From an uncultured Maribacter sp. (GTDB taxonomy: Bacteria; Bacteroidota; Bacteroidia; Flavobacteriales; Flavobacteriaceae), in contig NZ_CANMTX010000002.1 of NCBI RefSeq assembly GCF_947500985.1, positions 372,001-436,000 of the forward strand: DNA of 64,000 bases. The letters are read 5' to 3'. The notes beneath the pieces are model-generated. The model had not been told where the DNA came from and made no database searches. It saw only the letters and a program-made list of their open reading frames with translations. A program made the position numbers and the translations under genes. Numbering within the stretch: the first letter of the stretch is position 1; each line of letters opens with the position of its first letter. This document shows positions 52,521-63,087 of the stretch, one piece after another.

Positions 52521-53330
52521 TCAATTACTTGCTATGATTTTGGATTTAAGTTCTTCTAAATCTTCAAGATAAATTTGGCGTAGGGTTTCTACGTATTCTC
52601 TATTGTTATAATACCCATTATTAAAATCTATAATGGCATCATTAATCATATTCAAAGCCGCTTTTTTATTTCCGATGTCTAATAACAGCTGCGCTTTGTA
52701 ATATTTTGCATCTGCGGAATTGTTGTGATAGGTAATTACCTTATCAAAATTTTCTTCTGCTTTTTTTGTCTCACCAGCTTCATAATACGCAATACCTCTG
52801 TATAGAAATGCTTCAAGTTCTACCCAATCTTCACCAGAGTCTTCGGTTTCTTTAGTAATGTGTTTGTCCCAATATGCAATTGAATTATCATAATCGTTTA
52901 GACCTAAATACGCAATACCACGCCAAAAATCGACACTATGCCCCTGCGGATAATCTATATAGGTGGTTAAAGAATCTGATGCGTTAAAATCTGCAATGGC
53001 TTTTTCATAATCTCTGTAGAACCACAGGTATAAATAGCCTCGCCATGGTTGCCAAGTTATAGGGTCATACTCAACTGCACCATCATACCAAGATTTCCAT
53101 TTATGTGGAATACCTCTTTTTAAATAAGTAACTGAAAGTTCTCTATATGTTTCTGCTTTTGTAGAATCTAATTCTAATGCATAGGCGAATGCATTCATGT
53201 GTAAACGATTACCTTGATAATGCCTAAAGCCTACATCGTAGGCATCTTGTACTTTTTCTTCTTTGGTTTGGCAAGAACTTAAAAGAAAAACAAAAATAAT
53301 ACTAAGGAATAATTTCTGTGATTTCTCCAT
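52521..53330 (-). CDS. TPR lipoprotein, copy B of the duplicated module
   Basis: The 269-residue protein has a lipoprotein signal (LFLSIIFVFLLSSC) and TPR-like units matching copy A nearly residue for residue from RDYEKAIADFNASDSL to the end. The N-terminal region (QTKEEKVQDAYDVGFRHYQGNR) differs from copy A. It overlaps the upstream TonB-like gene by 29 bases, exactly as in copy A. Confidence 0.75.
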   Translation of the reverse strand: MEKSQKLFLSIIFVFLLSSCQTKEEKVQDAYDVGFRHYQGNRLHMNAFAYALELDSTKAETYRELSVTYLKRGIPHKWKSWYDGAVEYDPITWQPWRGYLYLWFYRDYEKAIADFNASDSLTTYIDYPQGHSVDFWRGIAYLGLNDYDNSIAYWDKHITKETEDSGEDWVELEAFLYRGIAYYEAGETKKAEENFDKVITYHNNSADAKYYKAQLLLDIGNKKAALNMINDAIIDFNNGYYNNREYVETLRQIYLEDLEELKSKIIASN

Positions 53331-53868
53331 TTTCTATTCTGTATGATATGTACATATATGAATCCCTTTCTGCACCATACATGTAATTAGGTTTCCATTT
53401 TTTTAATTCAACTGTAATGTTTAAAAGTTGAGATACTAAGTCTGTATTAAATTTTTCCGGATGTAAGTCTAAATCATTTTCATAAATAACATAAGCGCCG
53501 GCTTCACCTTTGCAGTTAACTATAAATCTAAAATTTAAATAGCCAGAATCTTTATAATCTCTATTCACGTATTTAGATAATACTTCTTTTCTAAGACCAT
53601 TTTTATTAGTAATATACTGAGTTCTTCTATGTATAGAATCACCTGGGGCATAATTGTAATAGTCCACAATATGGGTGCTATCACAAATTTTAAAATTTTC
53701 AGAAAATAATGCTATTTTAGTATCTATATAAGCAACTCTTTTCTTGTATAGATCTTTTGAAGGAACATACTTTACTTTATAAGTATAGTATAGATATCCA
53801 TATCCTGCTGTGGCAATTAGAAGCAAGCTACTTAAAACTATCACGGTAATTTTAACCCATTTTTTCAC
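53302..53868 (-). CDS. TonB-C-terminal-like membrane protein, copy B
   Basis: The 188-residue protein has an N-terminal helix (VIVLSSLLLIATAGYGYLYY) and a domain with DSGYLNFRFIVNCKGEAGAYV, parallel to copy A (SGILNLRFIINCKGEVG). It ends EITEIIP, like copy A's KIVEILP. Between these it has diverged more than the TPR partner. It is the first gene of the cluster 53868 to 51026 and is separated from aspS by a terminator. Confidence 0.68.
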   Translation of the reverse strand: MKKWVKITVIVLSSLLLIATAGYGYLYYTYKVKYVPSKDLYKKRVAYIDTKIALFSENFKICDSTHIVDYYNYAPGDSIHRRTQYITNKNGLRKEVLSKYVNRDYKDSGYLNFRFIVNCKGEAGAYVIYENDLDLHPEKFNTDLVSQLLNITVELKKWKPNYMYGAERDSYMYISYRIENGEITEIIP

Positions 53869-53942
53869 AAAGTGAATTTAACAAAAAATATCTTACTTAG
53901 TGTGGTGGTTGATTTGTAAGGTGTATAATTGAAGTGGAGCGC

Positions 53943-53974
53943 AAAAAAAAAATCCTGCACTGGGCAGGATTTTT
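53943..53974 (-). terminator. Intrinsic terminator after aspS
   Basis: AAAAATCCTGC, loop ACTGG and complement form an eleven-pair stem. On the minus strand it is followed by ten T. Confidence 0.9.
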
Positions 53975-53997
53975 GATTATGACTTTGTGAAGATTAA

Positions 53998-55752
53998 CTA
54001 TTCTTGAATATCCAACTTCAAACTCAATTCTTTCAATTGTGCATTATCAATAGGTGCAGGAGCATCAATCATTACATCACGTCCACTATTGTTTTTAGGG
54101 AATGCAATAAAATCTCTAATGGTTTCTTGTCCGCCTAAAATTGCTACCAATCTATCCAAACCAAATGCTAATCCGCCATGTGGTGGTGCACCGTATTGAA
54201 AAGCTTCCATTAGAAATCCGAATTGTGCTTTTGCCTCTTCTGGTGTAAAACCTAAATGTTTGAACATAGTTGCTTGCATATCTTTATCGTGAATACGAAT
54301 AGAACCACCGCCTATTTCGTTTCCGTTCAATACAAGATCATAAGCGTTTGCACGTACAGCACCTGGATCAGTATCCAATAATTCTAACTGACCTGGTTTT
54401 GGAGAAGTAAATGGGTGGTGCATTGCGTGGTAATGTCCAGTTTCTTCATCAAGCTCCAATAATGGGAAATCAACAACCCATAATGGTGCGAATTCGTTTG
54501 GTTTTCTTAACCCTAATCTAGTTGCCATTTCCATTCTTAAGGCGCTTAACTGTGTTCTTGTTTTATTGGCATCACCAGAAAGTACACATATAAGATCACC
54601 TGGTTTGGCGCCTGTTGCTTCTGCCCATTTGGCTAAATCGTCTTGGTCGTAAAATTTATCAACGGTCGATTTAAAGCTTCCGTCTTCATTGCATTTTACG
54701 TAAACCATTCCGTTAGCGCCAATTTGTGGGCGCTTAACCCAGTTGACCAAGGCATCTAACTCTTTTCTAGTATATGAAGCAGCACCTGGCACAGCAATAC
54801 CAACGACTAGTTCAGATGAATTGAAAACTCCAAATTCTTTATGTTTTGCAATAGCGTTTAATTCAGCGAACTCCATTCCAAAACGAATATCTGGCTTATC
54901 GTTACCGTATTTAGCCATAGCATCATCATACGTCATTCTCGGGAAAGAATCGATCTCAACACCATTTACCTCTTTTAAAAGGTACTTGGTTAAGTTCTCG
55001 AAAACATTAAGAATATCTTCTTGCTCAACGAAGGCCATTTCGCAATCTATCTGCGTAAATTCTGGCTGTCTATCGGCACGTAAATCTTCATCTCTAAAAC
55101 ACTTTACGATCTGAAAGTATTTATCTAAACCACCAACCATTAGCAACTGCTTGAATGTTTGTGGCGATTGCGGTAGCGCATAAAACTGACCTTCGTTCAT
55201 ACGGCTTGGTACCACAAAATCGCGAGCACCTTCTGGAGTAGATTTTATTAAATACGGCGTCTCCACTTCTATAAAACCTTCGCCAGATAAAAACTTACGA
55301 ACGGCCATAGTTACCTTACTTCTAAAAATAAGATTGTTTTTTACAGGATTTCTACGGATGTCTAAATACCTATATTTCATACGTAGGTCTTCACCACCAT
55401 CGGTTTCATTCTCAATAGTAAACGGCGGAGTCTTAGATTCGTTTAAAATTGTCAATTCGGAAACTAAAACCTCAATATTACCTGTTGGGATGTTAGCATT
55501 TTTTGAAGCTCTTTCAATAACCTCACCCTTTATTTGAATAACAAATTCTCTACCTAAATTTCTTGCCTGCTCTAATAGCTCAGCATTTGTGCGGTCTTCA
55601 TCAAGTACGAGTTGTGTAATACCATAACGATCACGTAAATCTACCCAAACAACGAAACCTTTGTCTCTTGTTTTGGAAACCCACCCAGATAGGATAACTG
55701 TTGTACCAATATGTGATTCTCTTAATTCCCCGCAGGAATGGCTTCTATACAT
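53998..55752 (-). CDS. aspS: Aspartyl-tRNA synthetase
   Basis: The 584-residue class II synthetase has an N-terminal OB anticodon-binding domain (about 1-105) and class II motifs: motif 2 in [23 protein letters not shown] and motif 3 in [20 protein letters not shown] insertion lies between (about 285-420), marking the bacterial type. Length is normal. It charges tRNA-Asp in the cytoplasm. Start [16 protein letters not shown] is the family start. It is transcribed alone, ending at a strong terminator. Confidence 0.97.
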   Translation of the reverse strand: MYRSHSCGELRESHIGTTVILSGWVSKTRDKGFVVWVDLRDRYGITQLVLDEDRTNAELLEQARNLGREFVIQIKGEVIERASKNANIPTGNIEVLVSELTILNESKTPPFTIENETDGGEDLRMKYRYLDIRRNPVKNNLIFRSKVTMAVRKFLSGEGFIEVETPYLIKSTPEGARDFVVPSRMNEGQFYALPQSPQTFKQLLMVGGLDKYFQIVKCFRDEDLRADRQPEFTQIDCEMAFVEQEDILNVFENLTKYLLKEVNGVEIDSFPRMTYDDAMAKYGNDKPDIRFGMEFAELNAIAKHKEFGVFNSSELVVGIAVPGAASYTRKELDALVNWVKRPQIGANGMVYVKCNEDGSFKSTVDKFYDQDDLAKWAEATGAKPGDLICVLSGDANKTRTQLSALRMEMATRLGLRKPNEFAPLWVVDFPLLELDEETGHYHAMHHPFTSPKPGQLELLDTDPGAVRANAYDLVLNGNEIGGGSIRIHDKDMQATMFKHLGFTPEEAKAQFGFLMEAFQYGAPPHGGLAFGLDRLVAILGGQETIRDFIAFPKNNSGRDVMIDAPAPIDNAQLKELSLKLDIQE

Positions 55753-55934
55753 AACATGTGCTTTAATGAAAGGGCAAATTTAAGAAGTCTATTTCATTAT
55801 AGGTCTATATTAAAGACACGTTTTATAGGATGACCGGTTTGGTTGATATTAATTTGAATTTTACTTAACTATCTTAAAAACAGGTAAATACAATTTCAAT
55901 GTAAATTTAATGTTATGTAAAAGTTACCTAAACA

Positions 55935-55964
55935 TTGATTAATTGCAAAATAATTGTATCTTTA
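55935..55964 (+). promoter_or_regulatory. Candidate promoter of the MORN-like gene
   Basis: TTG at 55935-55937, a 19-base spacer and TATCTTTA at 55957-55964 fit TTG-N17-23-TAnnTTTG with one mismatch at the last base. The ATG is 45 bases downstream. Confidence 0.5.
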
Positions 55965-56009
55965 TCTCGTTAGAGTATTGTAAAATAATAATCCCAAAAA
56001 AAATATATC

Positions 56010-56357
56010 ATGAAAAAATTCTTAATTATAGCTGTAATGGCATTGTCGTTCGGAGCTTATGCTCAAGTTGATTCTACTTTTGAAAAAGAAGGAGATAAGG
56101 TAAAAGCAACGTACTTTCACGCAAATGGAGAAAAATCTCAAGAAGGTTACTTTTTAAATGAGAAGTTAGAAGGTGAATGGAAAATGTTCAACGAAAAAGG
56201 AGATAAGATTGCTATGGGTAACTATGAGAACGGTGTTAGAACCGGTAAGTGGTTATTTTGGGAAGATGATGTAAAAAGTGAAGTAAGTTTTGATAACAAT
56301 AGAATAGCAAGTGTTTCTAAAGCAAATGCAAAAGATCCTGTTGTTAGTAATAAGTAA
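56010..56357 (+). CDS. Secreted MORN-like (YwqK-type) repeat protein
   Basis: The 115-residue precursor has a signal peptide (MKKFLIIAVMALSFGAYAQ) and three MORN-like hairpins: ATYFHANGEKSQEGYFLNEKL, EGEWKMFNEKGDKIAMGNYENG and RTGKWLFWEDDVKSEV. Proteins like this are often labelled YwqK-family antitoxin, but no toxin lies nearby and the signal peptide argues for a periplasmic or surface role. Terminator follows directly. Confidence 0.78.
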   Translation: MKKFLIIAVMALSFGAYAQVDSTFEKEGDKVKATYFHANGEKSQEGYFLNEKLEGEWKMFNEKGDKIAMGNYENGVRTGKWLFWEDDVKSEVSFDNNRIASVSKANAKDPVVSNK

Positions 56358-56373
56358 ACTAACTAACTCAATT

Positions 56374-56408
56374 AAAAAGCCCGTATCAAAATTGATACGG
56401 GCTTTTTT
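56374..56408. terminator. Bidirectional intrinsic terminator
   Basis: AAAAAGCCCGTATCAA and its complement form about sixteen pairs with a tiny loop and a run of T. It lies between the MORN-like gene and the end of the efflux operon. Confidence 0.93.
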
Positions 56409-56430
56409 TATGCAATTAACTTAAAGTGGA

Positions 56431-59400
56431 TTAGGCTACACTTTCAAGTTGTTCGTTTTGATCATTTCTCTTATTACCAAAAGTGCTGAACTTAACCTTA
56501 ATTCGATATACTATGTTGAATAGTACTGGTACAATTATTAACGTTAAGAAGGTAGCAACCAATAAACCGAAGATTACAGTCCATGCCAATGGCCCCCAGA
56601 AAATTACGTTGTCACCACCTATATAAATATGTGGGTTAAACTCTGAGAACAGGGCAAAGAAATCAATGTTTAGACCAATAGCCAATGGAATTAGTCCTAA
56701 TACCGTGGTTATGGCAGTTAATATTACTGGACGTAATCTCGCCTTACCACCTACGATCATTGAATCTGTTGCATCATCCATGGTTAAAAGATCACTGTCT
56801 TCTATACCAAGACGTACTTTTTTACGATCTATTAGAATTTGGGTGTAATCTAGGAGTACCACTCCGTTATTTACTACAATACCGGCTAATGATATAATAC
56901 CCATCATGGTCATCATAATTACGAAAGACCATCCGGTGATCATCAATCCTCCAAATACGCCGATAAAGCTTAAGAAAATGGCGATCATAATGATCAATGG
57001 TTTAGATATACCACCAAATTGGAAAATTAGAATAAGCATAATCAATCCTAATCCTGAGAAAAAGGCACCTACTAAGAAAGCTTGTTGCTTAGCTTGTTCT
57101 TCTAATTGACCTGTATAATCAATTTTAACGGTAGCGGGAGTTCCATCAAAACTTCCCATTTCATTTTGAATTTCGGCAACAATTGCACCGGCATCAGTAA
57201 AGCCAGGTTTTAATCCTGAATATATAGTTACCACACGTTTACCGTCGCGGTGTTTAATAGCACTATAACCAGATGTATTTTTCTCGGTTGCCACTGCAGA
57301 AATCGGAATTTCCTTAATTTGTCCGTTAGAAGGATCTCTAAAAATGATATTCTGATTGAATAGGGCACTTTTATTGTATCTCAAATCTTCATTGAATCTG
57401 ATGTTGATATCATAATCTTCACCATCTTCTTTGTAAACACCTGCTTTTTCACCAAAAATAGAGCGTCTTAACTGGTTACCAACTTGACCAACGGCAACAC
57501 CTAATTCACCCGCTTTTTCGCGATCTACAATCACTTGCATGGCTGGTTTGCCCTTGTTTACATCTATCTTCAATTCTTCAATACCAGCAATATTTTTAGT
57601 ATTGATAAAGTTTTTAATGTCTTCGGCAGTATTAATCAGCTCATCATAATCATTACCTTCAAGCTCAATGTTAATTGGGAAACCTGCTGGCGGACCGTTG
57701 GCATCTTTCTCTACCGATATGGCAACACCAGGATAAATGCCCTGTAATGCAGCTTGCACACGACCACGAATATCTTCGGTATTTAAACCATTACGAAATT
57801 TATACTCGCTAAAGTTTACGGTTACCTTACCCTTATGTGGCATTTCGGCAGACGAACCACCATCGGTAAGTGGATTACCGGCACCTTCACCTACTACAGA
57901 AACAGCAGATGCCATCATAAAGTTTTCACCCTTTTCATTCTTGTACATATCATCATCCATGATTGCGTACACCTGATTTTCTACCTGTTTAGTAATCTCA
58001 TTGGTCTTTTCAATAGAAGTACCTTCAGGGTATTCTACATATACATAGATTTCATTTGGTTTATTATCTGGGAAGAATTCAATTTTTGTACGACCGCTAC
58101 CAACAGACATACCAAATAGCATAAATACACCGATCAACATTAAAAAAGTGATACCAAAATACCAGTATACATTGCTGCCTTTTAGTGCGTGCTTTAAACG
58201 ACGCTCATACCAATTTTCAAAACGTGCCATTGTATTCTTTTGGAACTTAATAGCAGAACCTTTAATAATGTATTTATATGCCCAAAACATGATGGCAGTA
58301 AGTATAAGTACAGAACCTAAACCACGCATTGCTCCACCAAAAATTAGTATTAATGCTCCTAGACCACCTAGAATAACACTCATTCTAATCAATTGTTTTA
58401 AAGTAAGTTCTTTTTCATCGGTACTCATGAATTTCGATACCAACATAGAATTCATGAAAATTGCCACGAATAATGAAGATCCTAAAACCACAGAAAGAGT
58501 AATAGGGAAGTAGATCATAAACTGCCCAAAAATACCAGGCCAAAGCCCTAATGGTACAAACGCGGCCACAGTTGTGGCTGTCGATATGATAATTGGGTAT
58601 GCTATTTCACCGATACCTTTTTTTGCAGCTTCGGTTCTTGACAAGCCTTCATCCATTAATCGGTATACATTTTCAACAACTACAATACCGTTATCTACTA
58701 GCATACCAAGCCCCATGATCATACCGAAAAGGATCATTGTGTTTAAGGTATAGCCAAGCCATGATAATATAACAAATGACATGAACATTGACATCGGTAT
58801 AGCGAAACCAACAAATAGTGCATTTCTAAAGCCTAAGAAGAACATTAGTACGGTTACTACTAGAATAATACCGAAGATGATGTTATTTACCAAGTCATCT
58901 ACTTGATTCAGTGTTCTAGTAGAAGAATCATTGGCAATGGAAATATTTAAATCTGGCGGAAAGTAATCGGCTTTCTCTTTCTTTACCAATTCTTTGATTT
59001 TATCTGCGGCAGAAATAGAATTTCTACCTGCTCTCTTTTTTACATCGAGCATAACCACATTTTCGCCAAATTCTCGAGCATATGTAGTTTTGTCTTTTGC
59101 TTGAAAGTTAATGGTCGCAATATCTTTTAGATATACAGCACCATTTTCAGATTTAACTACGAAGTTGTTCAATTCTTTGGGGTCCTCTACTTCTCCTAGA
59201 ATACGAATGGTGCGTCTTTGCCCTACGGTTTTTAAATTACCGGCAGACATCGTCATATTTCCATTGCTAATAGCACTGATTACATCTTGGAAACTGATTT
59301 TTGCGGCCATCATTTTATAGATGTCAACACCAACTTCAACTTCTAGATCTTGTGCACCACGTATATCTGCTTGCTTAATTTCTGGTAGGTCTTCTACTTC

Positions 59401-59934
59401 ATCTTGTAAATATTCGGCAAACTCTTTCAACTTTTCCACAGGGTAATCACCTGTAAAATTGATATTCATTATAGGCACTTCTTCAGAGAAATTCAGGTCG
59501 AACACATTTGGTTCTACCTTTGCACCGTTAAAAGTAGGCCAGTCTTCACTCGCTTTTTCACTGTCTACTTCGTCTTTTACTTTTTGCTTGGCCTGTTCAA
59601 CAGTAATCTCTTCATCAAATTCAATGGTTAAAATAGCGTAATCTTCTTGAGAAGTTGAGGTAACTTCTACCACATTACTTATATTCTTTAACCGATCTTC
59701 TAAAGGGTCTGTAATTAGCTTTTCAATATCTTCAGCAGTGTTACCTGGGTAAGGTGTGCTAATGTAGATTTTGGTCTCTATGATTTCAGGAAAATCTTCT
59801 CTAGGCATTGCCATATAGGCGCTAAATCCTAACCAAAGAAAAATGGCAATCATCACATAAATAACCGAAGGGTTATCAATGGCCCAAGACGATAAACCGA
59901 ATTCCTTATCGGCGTTCTTTTGTACTTTGCTCAT
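56431..59934 (-). CDS. RND-family efflux permease (AcrB/HAE-like)
   Basis: The 1167-residue inner-membrane pump has twelve helices and two large periplasmic loops. Typical motifs are LSSWAIDNPSVIYVMIAIFLW at the N-terminus, AMPREDFPEI, STPYPGNTAEDIEKLITDPLED and FGMIMGLGMLVDNGIVVVENVYR. The helix-four GLGMLVDNGIVVVEN segment keeps one acidic residue of the proton relay. It is about 100 residues longer than AcrB. It exports hydrophobic compounds or drugs as the last gene of a tetR-tolC-adaptor-pump operon. Confidence 0.93.
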   Translation of the reverse strand: MSKVQKNADKEFGLSSWAIDNPSVIYVMIAIFLWLGFSAYMAMPREDFPEIIETKIYISTPYPGNTAEDIEKLITDPLEDRLKNISNVVEVTSTSQEDYAILTIEFDEEITVEQAKQKVKDEVDSEKASEDWPTFNGAKVEPNVFDLNFSEEVPIMNINFTGDYPVEKLKEFAEYLQDEVEDLPEIKQADIRGAQDLEVEVGVDIYKMMAAKISFQDVISAISNGNMTMSAGNLKTVGQRRTIRILGEVEDPKELNNFVVKSENGAVYLKDIATINFQAKDKTTYAREFGENVVMLDVKKRAGRNSISAADKIKELVKKEKADYFPPDLNISIANDSSTRTLNQVDDLVNNIIFGIILVVTVLMFFLGFRNALFVGFAIPMSMFMSFVILSWLGYTLNTMILFGMIMGLGMLVDNGIVVVENVYRLMDEGLSRTEAAKKGIGEIAYPIIISTATTVAAFVPLGLWPGIFGQFMIYFPITLSVVLGSSLFVAIFMNSMLVSKFMSTDEKELTLKQLIRMSVILGGLGALILIFGGAMRGLGSVLILTAIMFWAYKYIIKGSAIKFQKNTMARFENWYERRLKHALKGSNVYWYFGITFLMLIGVFMLFGMSVGSGRTKIEFFPDNKPNEIYVYVEYPEGTSIEKTNEITKQVENQVYAIMDDDMYKNEKGENFMMASAVSVVGEGAGNPLTDGGSSAEMPHKGKVTVNFSEYKFRNGLNTEDIRGRVQAALQGIYPGVAISVEKDANGPPAGFPINIELEGNDYDELINTAEDIKNFINTKNIAGIEELKIDVNKGKPAMQVIVDREKAGELGVAVGQVGNQLRRSIFGEKAGVYKEDGEDYDINIRFNEDLRYNKSALFNQNIIFRDPSNGQIKEIPISAVATEKNTSGYSAIKHRDGKRVVTIYSGLKPGFTDAGAIVAEIQNEMGSFDGTPATVKIDYTGQLEEQAKQQAFLVGAFFSGLGLIMLILIFQFGGISKPLIIMIAIFLSFIGVFGGLMITGWSFVIMMTMMGIISLAGIVVNNGVVLLDYTQILIDRKKVRLGIEDSDLLTMDDATDSMIVGGKARLRPVILTAITTVLGLIPLAIGLNIDFFALFSEFNPHIYIGGDNVIFWGPLAWTVIFGLLVATFLTLIIVPVLFNIVYRIKVKFSTFGNKRNDQNEQLESVA

Positions 59935-59940
59935 CGATCT

Positions 59941-61107
59941 TTATTTTTTGATTTTTACTTTTTGACCATCTTTTACACTTCTAGCACCTTCTTTAATAAT
60001 TTGGTTGCCATCTGCTAAACCAGATAATACTTCAATATTCGCACCTTGTGTTTTACCAGTAATAATTACGCTTCTTTTTACCAACGCCTCACCATCTGCA
60101 TTAGGCTCTTCTGCAACGAATACATACTGCTCACCATCTGCATTTTCTGAAATTATACTAGTCGGTATTAATATAGCATCTTCACTTGTATAGTCGTTAA
60201 TAGCGACCTTGGCAGAGAGATTCGGTTTAATCTTACCTTCTTTATTCGGTACAGGTATTTCAACTTCGAAAGATCTATTCGAAGGATTGATAAAATTGCC
60301 TGTCTGTCTAATTTTAGTAATGATGCTATCACCTAATACTGGAAAATATACCAAAGCCTCTTTGCCTTTTGCGACACTACCTAAATATGATTCTGGCACT
60401 TCTACCTCAATATACATATCAGATAGATTTACGATACGAAATACCTCTGAACCTGGACCAGGGGCAACTACAGTACCTTGATCTTTAATTACATTGTCAA
60501 TAATACCCGAGAAAGGTGCTCTTATAGTTGATTTCCCCAATTGGCTCTGCGTTTGAGAAACCATATTTTCTGCAGCTTCATAATTGGTTTTAGCTTGTAA
60601 AAATTGAATTTCTGAACCTATATTCTGATTCCATAAACGCTCTTGACGCTCAAAAGTCGTTTTTGCTAAAGCAGCTTGAGATTTCAATTGACTTACTTGG
60701 CTGGACATACCGCCATCGTCAATAGTGGCTAATACCTGCCCTCTAGAAACTTTGTCACCTTCTTTAACATAAACTCTTTGTAAAGTACCCGCCATTTCTG
60801 GGTAGATCAATACATTTTGTTTGGTAGATACATCACCCTGTAATTCTAGGTAGTGGTTAAACAGCTCTTTTTTAGCTGTCAATGTATTTACCAACGGTAA
60901 TTTCTCTTCATTACCTAAAACGGCTATTGCAGAATCTAAAGATTTTAGTTGTGCATCAATCAGTTTTTGTTGTGAGGTAATATCATTTTTTTTAGCTCTT
61001 ATCGCCTCAAGGTCTTGCTGAGCTATAATATCTGTTACTGATTGCTCACCACCGCCACATGAGTATAAGCCAATGGTCGCAATTAATAAAACTAGTATTT
61101 TCTTCAT
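59941..61107 (-). CDS. RND efflux periplasmic adaptor lipoprotein (HlyD/AcrA-like)
   Basis: The 388-residue protein has a lipobox (LLIATIGLYSCGG), a helical hairpin (DAQLKSLDSAIAVLGNEEKL ... QVSQLKSQAALAKTTFERQE), a lipoyl domain (VYVKEGDKVSRGQVLATIDDGG and TIRAPFSGIIDNVIKDQGTVVAPG) and a beta-barrel with a membrane-proximal domain. It links the pump to the TolC-like channel. Six bases separate it from the pump gene and 25 from the TolC gene. Confidence 0.92.
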   Translation of the reverse strand: MKKILVLLIATIGLYSCGGGEQSVTDIIAQQDLEAIRAKKNDITSQQKLIDAQLKSLDSAIAVLGNEEKLPLVNTLTAKKELFNHYLELQGDVSTKQNVLIYPEMAGTLQRVYVKEGDKVSRGQVLATIDDGGMSSQVSQLKSQAALAKTTFERQERLWNQNIGSEIQFLQAKTNYEAAENMVSQTQSQLGKSTIRAPFSGIIDNVIKDQGTVVAPGPGSEVFRIVNLSDMYIEVEVPESYLGSVAKGKEALVYFPVLGDSIITKIRQTGNFINPSNRSFEVEIPVPNKEGKIKPNLSAKVAINDYTSEDAILIPTSIISENADGEQYVFVAEEPNADGEALVKRSVIITGKTQGANIEVLSGLADGNQIIKEGARSVKDGQKVKIKK

Positions 61108-61132
61108 GATTGTATTTTTAATGATTGATTAT

Positions 61133-62473
61133 TTAGTCTTTTGTATTTAAAATGGTTTCTAGTTCGGTCTTATTATTAATTACCTCTACCATTGATTGTA
61201 AGTATTCTTGTTGGGTAGTGTATAATTGTGTTTGTGCTTGTCTTAGTTCAAAACTTGTAGCAAGACCTTCTTTATACTTGATTTGATTTTTGTTTTCTAT
61301 ACGTTCAGATAGTGTTAGGTTTTGCTTTGCAGTTTCGTAATTATCAATCGCCAGTGTATAATTGTTTTTAGCATTTTCTAACTGTAATCTAATTTGTTGT
61401 TCAGCTTCGGTTAATTGTGTTTTTGCTTTTTCTAAAGCAATTTTAGCACGTTGCGTACTTGCACTTCTTTTGAATGAACTGAATATTGGTATGTTCAAGT
61501 CAAAACCTAAAATAGAAGAATCGAACCATTGTTGATCTCCGCTGAAGAAATCGAAGCTTTCTGAGTATGCAGAACTGCCATAGTTTATATAGGCATTCAA
61601 TGTTGGTAGTGCACGACTTCTCGCTAATTTCCATTCAAAAAAGCGTTGTTCGTTTAAATTCTCGGCAAGTTTGTAATCTACATTATCATTAATATTAAAG
61701 TCGACACCAAGAATACCTAAATCCATTTTTGACATGGTAAGGTCTTCTAGGTTTTCTTGTAATTGTGTTGGTGCATTTAGGTCTAGACCCATACTTACAT
61801 TCAACATTTGTAATGTAATATCTTTTAGTCTAAGCCCATTTTGCAATTGATTCTCTATAGATGATAAGGTAATTTGAAGTTGATCAACACTTTCTTCTTC
61901 TCCAAGGCCATTTTCAAATAACTTAGAAGTCTCAAAGAGATTTTTTTCGAGAGTGCTTTTATTCTTCTCTAAGATTTCTATACTTTCTTCTGCTAAAAGT
62001 ACATTGCCGTAAGCTTCAACAACTTGTTTTCTAACATCTAATTCTGTTTTCTCTTTGTTGTTGTCGCTGTAACTTAAAAATGCTTTTGTTGCTTGTACAC
62101 CTACAATATATGAGCCATCGAAAATTTGTTGGGTCAATGTTGCGGTAGCCGTTGCTGATTGTGGTTGAGAGAAAACTACAGGTATAAATTCACCTGCTGT
62201 ACCACCTACCAATTCTGCTGGTAATAAAGTAACAGGTTGCTTTAATTGATTTGAGTACCCAACCGATCCGTTAATTTGAGGAAGTCCGCCTGCTATAGTT
62301 TCCCATTTTTGCTTTTGGGCATCTATGATATCTCTATTTGCATTTATCGCCGAATAGTTATTTTCTAGCGCAAATTGAATCGCTTCTTTTAACGTAAATG
62401 AATAGGTTTGCTCTTGTGAATATCCTAAACTAATACTTAGAATAGTGATTAAGATTAATAATTGATTTCGCAT
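61133..62473 (-). CDS. TolC-family outer-membrane efflux channel
   Basis: The 446-residue precursor has a signal peptide (LLILITILSISLGYSQ). Two OEP domains follow with long coiled-coil helices (LKEAIQFALENNYSAINANRDI; ARSRALPTLNAYINYGSSAYS; LTEAEQQIRLQLENAKNNYTLA), plus short beta-barrel strands, as in TolC. The ATG at 62473 directly follows the TetR stop with no gap. It is the exit duct of the efflux system. Confidence 0.92.
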   Translation of the reverse strand: MRNQLLILITILSISLGYSQEQTYSFTLKEAIQFALENNYSAINANRDIIDAQKQKWETIAGGLPQINGSVGYSNQLKQPVTLLPAELVGGTAGEFIPVVFSQPQSATATATLTQQIFDGSYIVGVQATKAFLSYSDNNKEKTELDVRKQVVEAYGNVLLAEESIEILEKNKSTLEKNLFETSKLFENGLGEEESVDQLQITLSSIENQLQNGLRLKDITLQMLNVSMGLDLNAPTQLQENLEDLTMSKMDLGILGVDFNINDNVDYKLAENLNEQRFFEWKLARSRALPTLNAYINYGSSAYSESFDFFSGDQQWFDSSILGFDLNIPIFSSFKRSASTQRAKIALEKAKTQLTEAEQQIRLQLENAKNNYTLAIDNYETAKQNLTLSERIENKNQIKYKEGLATSFELRQAQTQLYTTQQEYLQSMVEVINNKTELETILNTKD

Positions 62474-63079
62474 TTATTCTTGATTTGAATTGATGATGTT
62501 ATTTAATATGGTTTTTCCTTTTGGTGTTACAATACCCCTAATATGATATTCTAAAAATGAGTCCATTAGTTTCCCTATTGGAAATTGTTCTAATGGAAAC
62601 ATGTTTTGGTCCTTTATACTATTTAAGCCAGTAAAATATATACGAGCAACAAATTCCGGATTTATATTATCTCTAAACAAGCCTTGTTCTAAACCTCGGT
62701 CAACATTCAATAATATGCATTTATGCATTTTATCGAATTGCATTAACTTCAGGTTTTTATGAATTTTCGGATAGTATTTCATTAATTGGAACTGAGGAGA
62801 GCTTTTTTCATCATTTAAATGAGACATTACATACTTTTTAATCTCATACAATTCTTCAATAGCGTTTTTCTCCATCGCTATAATTAGGTCAATACCATCG
62901 CTTAAATGACAAAACTTGTTCATTACGCAATCTTCTACTAACGAAGTCTTATTACTGTACTCGCTGTAAATGGTTTTTTTAGACATACCGATTTCATTGG
63001 CGATATCGTCCATGGTAATACTCTTAAAACCATGTTCCAAGAAAAGCTGTGATGCTGTATCTCTAATTTTTTCTTTCAT
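62474..63079 (-). CDS. TetR/AcrR-family transcriptional regulator
   Basis: The 201-residue protein has an N-terminal helix-turn-helix (TASQLFLEHGFKSITMDDIANEIGMSKKTIYSEY) and a C-terminal ligand domain. As first gene of the efflux operon it probably represses its own transcription and that of the pump. A matching palindrome lies just upstream. Zero spacing to tolC ensures tight coupling. The inducer is unknown. Confidence 0.92.
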   Translation of the reverse strand: MKEKIRDTASQLFLEHGFKSITMDDIANEIGMSKKTIYSEYSNKTSLVEDCVMNKFCHLSDGIDLIIAMEKNAIEELYEIKKYVMSHLNDEKSSPQFQLMKYYPKIHKNLKLMQFDKMHKCILLNVDRGLEQGLFRDNINPEFVARIYFTGLNSIKDQNMFPLEQFPIGKLMDSFLEYHIRGIVTPKGKTILNNIINSNQE

Positions 63080-63087
63080 AACGGCTG

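Noticed and set aside
56010-56357. Toxin-antitoxin interpretation of the YwqK/MORN-like protein
   Set aside because: It has a signal peptide and no toxin gene nearby; the antitoxin label comes from family naming only.
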